Source of the DNA: Antennarius striatus | Lineage: Eukaryota > Chordata > Actinopteri > Lophiiformes > Antennariidae | DNA: 64,000 nt | Direction: 5' to 3' | NCBI RefSeq assembly: GCF_040054535.1 | Contig: NC_090794.1 | Location: 2,355,501-2,419,500 of the forward strand | Shown here: positions 15,321-31,710 of the stretch, in pieces | Layout: each line of letters begins with the position of its first letter | Numbering within the stretch: position 1 is the first letter of the stretch | Position numbers and translations under genes: made by a program | The notes under the pieces: generated by a model | Database searches by the model: none | Told to the model about the DNA's origin: nothing | Seen by the model: only the letters and a program-made list of their open reading frames with translations

Positions 15321-16126
15321 TCAAAAGTTCATACCGACCAGCGACCTTCCGGAGATTTGGATGTCATCGAAGGGAAATAGAGCCAAAATCTGAAATGAAA
15401 TAGAAACATCTATCATTCCATTTTCTAAAAAAAAAAAGAAATGGCTCTGTTATATCCGGAAGCAGCTGTTTGCTATAGTTTTTAGCAAATGTTACTCTAA
15501 CAGGAATAAATAGTGTATTTCAAGGGAACTATTTAAACCTGTGGATTAATATGCATTGGATGTGAGTATTTGTGGCTGCAGGACGGGGTTTGCAGGATTG
15601 ACTCAAAATAAACTGCAGCGCTGACGTCGCCGGGGGCGACAGATCGCCGGTGTTTAAATATAACGAAACAGACGAATAAAATATAAAACACGCGTAACTG
15701 AACTTTCTAAAACAACTCACGTCATCGTTGCCGTCAGCCAGATCCAGTGCCGTCTCGTCCTCCATGTTTCGCAGCATGGTGTCGGCGCCGGACTGACACA
15801 GGAGGTTGGCAATGGCGGCGTCCTGCCTCCCCACCGCCAGATGCAGTGGCGTGCAGCCGTTGAACATGGCGGCGTCCACGTTGGCTCCCCTGCTGAGCAG
15901 AAGCTTCGCCGAAGCGATGTCGCGCAGCTCGACGGCGAAGTGAAGGGCCGTTTTGCCGCTGGTTCCTTCCTGCGAGGGAGGGGCCGAGACGGGAAAAGAC
16001 TGTGACAAGGAATTCCAGGTGCAAACGTGACCGGAGCAGGAAATAAAGTTATAATGACTCGGTGCGATTTTTGAATTTATATTTTGGAAATGGAAAAAAA
16101 GTGTTCAGTCACATCACAGCAACAAC

Positions 16127-16159
<33 letters not shown>

Positions 16160-19100
16160 GATGAAGAAACGTTTGTGTTTGAGGCCGGGTGGTAAGTTTG
16201 TCTGGTGATTTAGGCTGACAGGAATGTCTGGACTGACGACCATGTTCCCTTCCATCAATAGAAATTTAAGAGAGGCCGGCCAGCCAGACCTAATCATATC
16301 CCAAATCTAATTATGTCTCCATGAATTCTGCAAGAAGCCCTGAGCTCAGCTCATATCACTATCAGCATTGCAGCAGATTTGTAGTCAGGAACACAACATA
16401 AGGCCAGGAGCAGTAAACACAGGGGATAAGTGTGATTATTATGAAGGGAATGTTGCCGGATCAGGTGGAGGCTACTGCAGGGCAGACGAATTCAGGGGTG
16501 AATTAAGCTGAGGGCAGCAGGTAGAAGGTTTGTGTTTGAGGATTTCAATTTTTAAAAAGGGAACAAAAAACCTCCTGTTGATGCTTTGAGGTGGATTTGT
16601 TGTGGTTTCATCCTGTTACAACAGGATTACAAAAGGGAACTTGGCGCCAATATAGAACCCAGGCTTTCTTGCTTTCTTTCTTTTCTTAGGTGTTGATCAC
16701 TGATTAAACAGGAACAACTGAAATGATGTTTATGAAGAAAGCTAAAGCTAAACAAGCTCGTTTGGCCTGGGTGGGGGGCGGCATGCTATTGATTACCATT
16801 CTGGTTAAAAACCACAATAATCTATAGAAGGAGTGGCTTCAGGGACTGACCTGGATGTTAAGGTCGGCTCCCTTTTTTGTCAGGAGCTTCAGAATGTGAT
16901 GCTGCTTGTTCAGCGCGGCCAGGTGGAGACAGGTGAGGCCTGCAAGGAGACGTCAAGCTTAGACAGTGGAACATCGGGCTCATTTAAAATCAGACTACTG
17001 AATAATCAGAAGCTGTTTGCTGATGAGTTCCTGCAGCACCTCGTCTGTTTTAATTCACCTCTCCAGTTCTGGGTCTCGAGGACCGGCACCAGCTCGCTAG
17101 CCGAAGTCTCTCTGATCATCTCGGTGGCGCACTCTGTCTGCCCGTGCTGGCAGGCCACATGGAGAGCCGTGTTCCCGTCCCGGTCCTGCAGCCCCAGGCT
17201 GGCCCCTTTGTCCACCAGACCCTTCACCACGTCTGTCAGGTTCAGGTAGGTGGCCAGGTGCAAAGGACTCTGGGAATCAGCGAAGAAACAAGATGTAAGA
17301 CGCTTTAGAATCCGAATGATTCGCTTTAAATTAAACAACACTTGGATATCATAACTAGCGCACGCGGCGGTGGGTAAAATTGTCACCAAGCTTGTTTTAG
17401 AATTAAAATTGATGGTTGAACAAAAGACACAAGTTTCATTAACAAAATGATAAATAAAAAAGTAAATTCACTTCAGTGTAATAAAGCCTGTTGCAGCGCT
17501 AATTATCTGGGATTCTCTGTTTCTGTCATCCTTGACACGTACGCATTTCCCACAATGCCTCTGGGCAACCCCCGGAGACAAAGCTTTTGCTCTCAACTGT
17601 TATTTAGTCGGAGAGCACCTCACACCCCAAAACACACAAGTACTCTACATCTGTGTTTCTTTGATCGTGATTATGTGCCGTAAAGACAAACGTCATCTGC
17701 GCAAAAATTCAAGAAAAAAAATTGCAAAAAAACATGTTGTTCCGGGACTATTTTAAAAAAACGCTGCGCAAACGTGGGCAGGGCTTGATCTTCTTTTAAA
17801 AACGCTAAATGGAAACATCTCAAAATGTGACATCTTAGAATGACTACCAAGAGGAAACGAAGAAGTCAGAATGGACTCAGACTCGACTGAGTCACCGCGT
17901 GAAGTGCTGAGTTTAAACTTCACATGTTTCCTTTTGACAGTTCTGTCTGTTCCTTCTGTCCCTGCTTTTCTTTCTGCACCAGCAAGACTCAGGCCTGACA
18001 TGTGGAAGGACTGGAACGAGTCCTCCACCCACAACCATACAAGGATTCACTCCACAACTCCCTGTGGTTCTATTTCTACAGGAGGTGGAAGAGGAGGGGA
18101 GTTTCCATTCAAAGTCCCTCATGAGCTAACACTGGAACCACCCACAGCGACGTCCCTGAGAGAGAACAGACTGCAAAGAAAGAGGAACCACGCTTCTCTG
18201 GAAGAATAATATAAATAATACCGCTCTTTCCATGAGATACTGATTAAGAGGAAGTCACTCTGGATTGAAAAATTCCACAAAAAGCTGCAGTGTGTTTGTG
18301 CCGAGGGCGGAAACTCGTGGCGCTTACCTGGTATAAATTGTTCTGGATGTCCAGGACTTCTTTTGGGAATATCTGAATCAACTGCTGAGCAATGAATTCA
18401 TCTTCATGGATGATTGCTAGGTGCAGAATTCTACAGAAAGGAGTGGCAAAGAAAAAACAAATCCCTTTACACATGTCTGCAAAAGTTGCGGGTTACTTTA
18501 TGATACAAGGTGAAAACAAAGGCTGACAACAAACCAAAAAAAAACCTGTCAGGTTGAGTAATAAAGGAACAAATACTGTATTTCATCAAGAGACAACATT
18601 GCATCACAATTTTCCTGGGTATTCATCTCTAGAGGCTTCCCTGAAATGTCATGAAAATACAAGTTGTCGTGGTCGGGTTTCATTGAGCAATTCAAACGTG
18701 GTGAAGACAGCGAGTAAAGGAAGGAGGCCTGCAGGTGCGTCTCTGTCGACTTCAGTTTAGACGCTTTCAGAAACCAACACAACAAAAACAACAAGACGCT
18801 AACCTCAAAACTCGAGTGGGAAGTCGTCGCAAACAAACGTGTGAGAAAAGCAGGAAATGGAACAAAGCATTAAGAGCTTAATATAGAATAAACAAGCACG
18901 ATAAAAAGATTTATGCTATATCAAAGTTAGGCTTCAGATTCAAATGAATCAGGCTTTGCTTATCCAACAGTGCTAATTTATTTAAGCTCATGACCCACCA
19001 AGACCTGTCAGACTCTCTCTGGTGGCTTAGCCTAGCCTAGTGTCTTAATTCAGAATAAATCCCAAACGACTTCTTTTGAACTTCACATTTTTAACACAAA

Positions 19101-21078
19101 GTTGACACGTTTCACTATGTTTGAATGGGATAAACTGGGATGCAAAAGAAAAAAGATATGAGGGTTTGAAACAAAGGATGAGTTGTGAGGAAACATGAAA
19201 TGCTGCCTAAAGATAAATATTAATATGTTCATTATTTAAGTATTTATGCCTTCAAAAAAAAAGAGAAGACATGGACATGTTATATGCTGCTCCTCATTAA
19301 AGTTAAACAGAGGAAAAAGCTGATCGGTTTCCAAACTAAAACATCCATGCAACAAAGAGATTCATCATAAATAAAAACTTAGAACTGATATATTTGTGAC
19401 CCGTCACTGGAAAATGTCACAACATGCACCTGAACCAGTTTCTGATCCAATCTCTCCAACCAGCTGAAGTGAAGGAGACTGAACCAAACCAGCAGGTGTC
19501 GTAATTTGAAAGGGACTTCCTGGTTTGAGAAAGCATTGAATGAATAAGAACTAAAAAAGAAAAATCCCACAGGGGAAAAATAATGTGTTCGTGACAGTTA
19601 AGTTAACTGTTTTCACTTCAGGTGGGGGGTTTTTTTTCATCGCAGGTTATCTTTAGTTGGGTGGTGATAATGGAACCATGTGGCCCCAACAATCAGCCAG
19701 CGGAAATGAAAAGAGGTCAGAGAAGCAGCATCGATTCTACGCTGGATCACACTCGTGGTTGACTGCTTTTTACGTCAAAAAGACAAGACATGGCAACGTA
19801 AATCTAAGCTGTTCACACAAGGTCTGCATGAGAGGATGATGCTGTGTGTGGAGGCTGGGGGTGTTTGGATTTTATGCAAAAACCCAACAGTTTCATTGAG
19901 TGAAACTGAGAAATGAAAAGCAGCAAACTGCTATCGCCACCGGCAAAACAAAAAGCATTCCTTCATTTCTGGCGTGGAAAGGAGGAACAGCAGCTGGTTA
20001 TTAATGGCGGGATCCACCGATTAAAAACATGCAAACACACTGTCCCGTCCTGAACAACAAGTTTCTTGGATCAAAAGAGGTCCACAATGTTCCCTCACAG
20101 CGTGTGCTTTGTCTGTGCTGCATGGGGAACTCCAGGCCTATCTGTTTCACTTCTGTTTTCTGTCTGACAGATGCCATCCACATTCATGAAAAAGACAAAG
20201 TTCTTTTTAAAAAAAAAAAAAAAAGAATCTGCAGTATCACACAGCTATGAAATCCCCCTTCGTCATCCAGCCCCATGGGAAGAACTCTTCCTTGAATTCA
20301 GCGTGATCTTAGGCTTCATATACCGCCATTTATGGATATTTTTAAGACTTCCCCCTGGTTCCAGTTGGCTAAATTTTATGCTTTGATCCAGTTTGTATAA
20401 CTGGAAATGGAATATCTCAAAAAGATATTCCAAGATCTTCAGTTTTGGGGAACTCGTGTTGGGGATTTTTCATTATTTTCTGAGAAGAGCAGAATAATTG
20501 ACAAGGATTATCATTAGTTGCAGCTGGTATTAAAGGGAAAACATGTGTATATCTGAATGAATGTATCAGAGATAATTAAGTTCTGCAGTAGTAAAGGTAG
20601 GGGAGCACAGACAGCTTCATAAAAGAAAAATATTAATGCTAAAAAGCTTCTTTGGTGTTTAGAATGAGAGGCACCATATTTAAAGTCATCCCTGCAGAGA
20701 CCACAGCAAGCTGACAAAGGATTTCCTTTAAAATCAGAAAAAGATAAATAAAACATACGTGTCTCCATCATCAGTTATAGTCGTGAGCAAGTTATCCTCC
20801 TGTGCAGACAGTTCACAGACCCGTTCCTGCTCCTCCTGCCCGCTGGAAAGAGTGCAATCCTCCACAAAGTCTGACAGACTCTCCACCGTGATGGACGAGG
20901 AGGCGTAGGCCGAATCCAGGCGCTCCTCCCCGGTGGAGAACTTGTCCCTCGGGCCGCTGAAGTCTCCGCTCGGCTCGTGGGGTTCCTCTGATTTCAATAT
21001 GGAGCGGAACGAGTCGATGCCCGAGTCTGCGCGGTTGTCCTCCAGCGAGTCATCTTTCCTACAGCCGTCGGTCGCCAT
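15321..21078 (-). CDS. nfkbie: NF-kappa-B inhibitor epsilon (IkB-epsilon)
   Basis: Cytoplasmic ankyrin-repeat inhibitor that retains Rel dimers until signal-induced degradation. Minus-strand exons: 21078-20759, 18430-18328, 17269-17059, 16939-16851, 15969-15721, 15389-15321; 1,041 nt, 346 aa. The N-terminal region has the IkB-type phosphodegron DSGIDSF at about residues 18-24 and an acidic, serine-rich stretch. Ankyrin repeats begin at GDTILHLAIIHEDEF and include SPLHLATYLNLTDVV, NTALHVACQHGQTEC, LTCLHLAALNKQHHI, KTALHFAVELRDIAS and CTPLHLAVGRQDAAI. The C-terminus PFDDIQISGRSLV matches the short IkB-epsilon tail. VLDIQNNLYQ distinguishes epsilon from alpha and beta. The ATG at 21078 is in a good context (CCATGGCG). 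A palindromic kB site lies upstream, consistent with the feedback known for IkB genes. Confidence 0.96.
16127..16158. repeat. (AAT)n microsatellite
   Basis: About ten AAT triplets in the long intron between nfkbie exons 4 and 5 (15970-16850). Nothing else notable is seen in that intron. Confidence 0.9.
18431..20758 (-). other. Intron 1 of nfkbie
   Basis: A 2.3 kb AT-rich intron with short homopolymer runs. I see no embedded gene, RNA or recognisable transposon; the small ORFs here are chance. Confidence 0.7.
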
Positions 21079-21520
21079 GGAGGTGGTGATGGTGGTGGGT
21101 TCGCTGGGTTTCCCCCCCCACCCCCTCGCCTATTCGTGAGGATTCACAGGCCAGCAGCGCGTCCCGTCGCCGCTCGGTGCGCGGTGATGCGACCGGAGTC
21201 CGAGGTTAGCTTACCGACACCCGAGGAAACCACCGCTCCTTTGTGAAACCAGAGGAATGAGCCGCTGCGTTTCATGCCACTAACCGACGTAAACTTGAGC
21301 CTGCTCAGGGTTTTTATCGGTTATAAACTTTTTTAAAAAGTTTCCAACTACACGTACGGACATTCCAGGGCTTTAGAACCGGGCTAGCTACGAGCGAAAC
21401 GCGGCGACGACGGGCTACATATCCGGTAACAGCGAGAGCTCCAGGCGGAGGGCATACGAGCAATGAAAAGACTTCAGGGGAAGCGCTGACATATGAAAGG
21501 CTGAGCTGTTTTGGTCACGC

Positions 21521-21533
21521 GGGGGAATCCCCC
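21521..21533. promoter_or_regulatory. Palindromic kB site upstream of nfkbie
   Basis: GGGGGAATCCCCC is a self-complementary kB motif (core GGGGAATCCC fits GGGRNNYYCC) about 440 bases upstream of the nfkbie start codon in its CpG-rich flank (about 21060-21560). NF-kB control of IkB genes is well established for the family. Binding here is inferred. Confidence 0.7.
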
Positions 21534-21739
21534 GTGCGCGTGAACAAACACCAACTTCTTCCGGAAGGATGTCAAAAGGTGAAACGGGAAGCGGCATTTT
21601 CAAAATAAAACTACATTTTCAAAATAAACAAACTTTTGGATCTGCGTTGCTAAAAGCACAGAAGTGTTTTGGAATACTGTATTTTAGAAAATGTAGGGGG
21701 GAAATGACAGAAATTAAATACTTTAATAATAGTACTATC

Positions 21740-22160
<421 letters not shown>

Positions 22161-22199
22161 ATAATAATAATTATAATAATAATAAATATTGGTGAATAA

Positions 22200-23360
22200 A
22201 TTCAGGTATGTAAGACCGATTTGACTGGGCTCATGTCAAAAAGTCTCACTTTCACTATTTACCTCACTTATTCAAGAAAAAAATGTATTTGAATGCAGTA
22301 CTTGGTAACTGTGACTCAGTACTATGTCTAGCAACACCTCTGTTAACCAAATTTGACTTTACTTTCGATAAATATTGCACAATGAAATTTAACTGGAAAC
22401 CTGTCGATGATGCAATGCAGTGCTGTATGCTTAGAATTCATGCGTAGGAGCGACGGAAATGTTAATCTGCACTTTGACATGGTCATATGACGACTACAAT
22501 CCACAGGATCTTTAAATCAATACAATAAAACAGCTTCTTTATTCATTTAATAAACTATTACTCAAAACATATCACATTTGTCAAGTGTATTCTGTCTTGA
22601 AACTGTATAGATGAAAAATAATAAGCAGAGCTGCATTTTGTTTTCCTTCACCATCATGAAAATGTTTAATGTGGTTTGGCTTGTCAAAGGGATCATTTAT
22701 ATATCCACCATATCCACTTATTCATCATAAATATAGTAAAACAAAAAACAAAACAAAAACAACAATTGCCGGAAAGGAATCTTCACATACACCAACAGCT
22801 ATTTTGTTTATTTATGGCGTTCATTCCAGCAGAGGTCCGGTCCGTTGGCCAAGGGCCGTGATAAATAAGGACTTGTTTACATTAAAGGCTTCCTGTGTAA
22901 ATATTCATTCATTTGCAAAAGAAAAAAATAAATGCCGGGAATGTAGAGGATTATGTGATATTCAGGATAAGTCTTCTATTTAAAAGACTAATACTAAATG
23001 TTAAGATGTAATGATGGGGCAAATATTGTACGATCCTATAATATTTTAGTTGGAATTATATCCACGACATCCACGACTCGTTGACGTGGGTGTTACCTGG
23101 AAGCAAACCTGGTTTAAATACTGGAAATAGGTTCAATGCACCTCTGTGTTTGTTTTCAAATGTGCTTGTGTCTCCTGAAAATAATATTTACTGAGGTCGC
23201 ATCCTTTATTTCAGGTCTATTGTTCTTTATATCTTATTATTATTATTATTATTTATCATAGGATATTTATTCCTGTCTGTGCAGATTTTGTCTTATAAAC
23301 AGATGCATTTGGCTGCAGATTTTTTGCTGAATCCAATTCTTTTATTGCAATAAAATAATA
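22200..23360. other. Intergenic region between nfkbie and tmem151b
   Basis: AT-rich DNA with no recognised gene. From about 23390 the composition shifts to CpG-rich, marking the tmem151b promoter and 5' UTR. Confidence 0.6.
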
Positions 23361-23389
23361 TTGTTTGGTCCTTCCAGTCATGGCCATGC

Positions 23390-23873
23390 ATCTAATGAGA
23401 TGCGGAGGGTGGGCTCTCCTCCGCAGCACCGCCTCTGTGCTGTTGGGGGGCTACTAGAACAGGGATACGTGTTATTTACATCGTGGCGTGGAGGTGTCCT
23501 GCGCACATGTGTCCACCGCCAGTCGTCTTTGTCCTGCTTCTCAGCCCCACCGGCCGCCGCAGGCTTTGCCTGCAGGGAGAGGAAGTGACTGCCGCCTTTT
23601 CCATCTCTTTCATCGCTTCCCCCCTTGCGGTGTAGTCTCTCATCAGCATCTTCTCATTGCATCGCGGAAAGGAGTCCGTTTCGCGCGTTTTCCGACGCAC
23701 AATGACCGGCTCACCTTAAGCAAACCGGGACTACAATAGGGGCTTTTACGCGTTTCCATTTGGGCTCCGTCCGGACCGGTCTCTCTTCTGGATGATGCGC
23801 ATCGAGGTTCCCTTTGTGCTCCACTCTGATTTGCAAACCGATCCCATGCTCCGTTCATTGCATTGTTGTCATC
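23390..23873 (+). promoter_or_regulatory. CpG-rich promoter and 5' UTR of tmem151b
   Basis: A CpG-rich block ending at the tmem151b ATG. No TATA box is clear. The transcription start was not located. Confidence 0.5.
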
Positions 23874-28258
<4,385 letters not shown>

Positions 28259-28630
28259 CCCCACAGCTGTTAGAACGTCTCTGAGTTAGAACGGTAGCGA
28301 TTCAGGAACGGAGAGTGAAACCTCTTTACGACCAGGCTGGGCGAGCATGGATTTCAGCTTCTCGGATATAAATCAGTCAGCTGTAAATGGTGCCCTAAAA
28401 ATAATGAGTTTAAGTTTCTAAAGACAGTGTAGCCTCAAACAAACAGGAAGCAAAGCATAGTCTGGGAAAGTCCTCACAGGTCAGTGAATGAATGAGGGGG
28501 AAACAGACAACGTAGCTTCTGAGGAGTCCAGAGGAGACCCTAAATGAAAAGAAATATTACAAATAACCTGAATGAGAACTGAATAAATATTGACACGAAT
28601 AGCTAAGGAACTCTGAAGCTGAAATACAAT

Positions 28631-29120
28631 AGTACCTTGAGATACGAGCTGCTCGACATACGAGTCATTTGAGATACGAGACGTGGCTCTGTTCATGTTT
28701 TTTGCTCAACATGCAAACGAAAATCCAAGATGCGAGTCGTGTTTCGGGACAACACTGCTAGGTGGCGGATGGATACAACATCAGTGAGACCGGCGGCGGA
28801 TGGATACAACATCAGTGAGACCGGATCTCGTTCTCGTTGGTGGAGTAACGACGTAACTCGTGTGTTCTCCGCGATTCTTTGCGATTTTTTTTTATTCTTT
28901 ATAATTGTTTACGTAACTTATACATAATAATTACACACAGGAAGAGTATGTATGTCCATTGGTTGATTAAAAATGTGTTTCTTTTTTATAATGTAGCAGG
29001 TTTGGAATTTTTTTGCAGGGCTGGAATGGATTAAAATGATTTTAGTTATTTTAAAGGGGAAAATTTATTTAACTTGTGAGCTCAGTCACAGGATGAATTA
29101 AACTCGTATCTCAAGGTACT
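28631..29120. mobile_element. Non-autonomous DNA transposon (MITE) with 18-bp TIRs
   Basis: Perfect 18-bp terminal inverted repeats AGTACCTTGAGATACGAG (28631-28648) and its complement (29103-29120) bound a 490-bp AT-rich element with no coding capacity. A subterminal repeat GAGATACGAG recurs at about 28671-28680. Inside, a unit of about 31 bp beginning GGCGGATGGATACAAC is duplicated in tandem (28764-28825). I could not find a convincing target-site duplication, so the superfamily (Tc1/mariner-like is a guess) is open. Confidence 0.8.
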
Positions 29121-31121
29121 TCTGTGTCAACTATTATGAAATCAGCTGTGTGCGATGACATTCTACTTCCTGGCTTGCTAAATATAGCTACACATAGTCG
29201 ATGAATAATTTAGCACAGGTGGGCTGAAGGGCACAAGAACTTGAAAGGGAATCAAAAATACTCCTTTAAGTTTTTTCTTAATGGATTACGGCAACTACAT
29301 GCTAATGAACCTCGACATACTATTAATAGATCAGTGTCAGTTTAGTTTGTATTCAGCCTACCTCTTTTTTTAAGTGCCTGGTGCTGAGCTTTTACCAACA
29401 AATATGAGTTAAATCATCTCGTAGCACAAACGCTGGAACACTAATTTCATTACAGCGTAAAATAAGCTTCAAGAATCAGGCCTTTAAGGGTTTTCAGATC
29501 ACTTTGATCGTGACGCACCTCTGGTTCGGCCGACTGATCGACGGAGAGCCGGTCGTGAAAGACGGCAGGAGAGGCAGAGAGGCCTGGGTTCTCGGCAGAT
29601 AGTGTCACATTTAATAAAAACGGCAGGATTATTTTAAAAATGCTTCATCTCAAACGAACACGCAGTATCGTAGTCGTGATTCGTTTTACTCTGCAGTCAA
29701 GTCATGCACAAAATAAAGATTAAGGGACATGAAGACTGTCGGAACCGCGTCTAAGATGTTTAAGAATTAGCATCTTGATCTCTCTTCTGTCTTATTTCTA
29801 AGGGATGAGAATTAGTTCTGATTCCAGAACATGCAGTTATTTATTTCCTTCCCATAATGACCTCCAATAACAGTAAACATCAGAAATATGTCTGCAGTTG
29901 GTCATTTTGTGTTGCTTCCTTTACTGTAACGGACCAATCAGATCAACTCATGACATTCCAGGAGCCGCTTTGAGGGTGTGAAGGCGAGGCAGGATTAACA
30001 ACACAGATTAGATCAAATCTCGCATTTTATTAAGTGAAACATAATTTGGAGACCAATCTGAAGTCGTTTCACACTTTGCAGGTCATCTATGCAACCTGGG
30101 ACAACTCAGGGCAAGGAGTCATCTTTGCAAACTTTAGGTTCAGGAAGTTTTTACAGGTGATTTACTGTTTGCTGATGGATTCGACCAATGACGCGCGTGC
30201 AAACACAGGAACAACTGCACTGATGTCAAACTGCGAATGTTTCCAGATAATAAAGTAGAGATTAGTTTCCTCTTCTCTGGATGTAGAACAAAGATTTAAT
30301 TAATAATTTTGCACCTCTAGAACTGTTTAGTTAATATCATCGTCCCCAAATATTAATGTACCTGATGATCTTTTCTATGTTTGGGAATTAGATTTATTGA
30401 TCAGAATCAATGGGGAAATACAGGTTACATGTGTCAGAGTTAGCAAAATCATTTCTGTGTGATATAGGAGAACGTAATCTTTGTTTAGTCATTTAGTTTG
30501 AAAACTGCACCGTTATTAAATAGCAGTGCATTCAGATGTCGGGTCAAAGGTCGCCCTATCACAATCCACTGCCAGGTGAAGCTGAACGCATTCCCTCAAT
30601 GGAAAACCGTGTCTTTAGCAGGAAAACACGTCCGATCAGCAGGGATTTCATTGGTGCATTCAGATTTCTTCTTCTTCTGATGGACTGGGTCATATCCCAG
30701 CATGCATCTTGTCCGTGTGCAAACTCCAATTTCCACTAGAGATTTAAAAAAGCGTGTGATTTAAGTTGCCGTTTTAAATGTTCGAGCCTCAGATGGGTCC
30801 ATCGTCATATTCATACGCCGTCGTGAGTAAGAACAGAAGAATGTTTCTGTGACGCCAGAAACCTTCTGACTGGAGTTTTCATAATCATACATTTTCCTCC
30901 ATAGATGACTGTTAGCATGAAGTCTTTAGAAGTCTTGTTCCGATACGGGCTTTCGCGGATGCTCCGCGGGTTGGTCTTTTATATTTAAATGGTTTTGTAG
31001 ATTTTTCAAATTGTAGGACAGAAAGGATTTGTACTGTACATAAAGTTAGGGTCTCGTCGTTAGCTGAATGTCTAGAAGTAAATGAAGCTGGGATGTTTTT
31101 GGTGCGCTGATGTAAAATAGC

Positions 31122-31127
31122 AATAAA
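31122..31127 (+). terminator. Candidate distal poly(A) signal of tmem151b
   Basis: AATAAA followed by TG/GT-rich DNA, 2.9 kb beyond the stop codon and 0.6 kb before the convergent tcte1 stop. Confidence 0.45.
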
Positions 31128-31710
31128 ATCCTTTGTAAAATGTTGTAAGGAAGTGTAGCCGATGGCATCCCCGGAGTTGCTTTTTCGTTTTTAAATCAAG
31201 TTTGTATGGCCTTTTTGCTTTTTTTTTTATATCTTAATTTGACACACATTATTTAACAGAAATTAGAAGAATCTGATTGGTTCAAAAACATCCTTTAATG
31301 GTGAATTATTCCATTATGTCTAAACACAGAATTGCTTTGATTTTAGGAAACAATGATTAAATTTGGAAATTTAATTACACACTAAAATTAATATATTAAA
31401 GATGAAATATTAAAGATATGACTTGTATTCAAATAGCCAGTAGATTGAAGAAAAACACAACCATGTATCCAAGCACCGCCACAGTGTTGCCTTGATGATG
31501 CTATGTTAGGACTGAACACTGAATCTGTATCAAAGTGGAATAAAGGCTCCTAAATAAACTAAAATATTCACTAAAATATGTGTAATAATCAGTTAATGCT
31601 GCTGTTTTTATAATTTGCAAAATGGATAGACAAACTCCAGCCTCCAGAAATCTGACAAAGATGGAAGACCCGGCGTGTGGCGGTCGGGTATCGGTGATGC
31701 AGGACAGTTC

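Larger units (their letters stand above)
28259..31145 (+). other. Probable long 3' UTR of tmem151b
   Basis: No ORF of interest follows the stop codon for 2.9 kb. Candidate AATAAA signals occur at about 29713 and at 31122-31127; the latter ends a typical-looking 3' UTR. Mammalian TMEM151B also has a long 3' UTR. A MITE lies inside (28631-29120). Confidence 0.5.
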
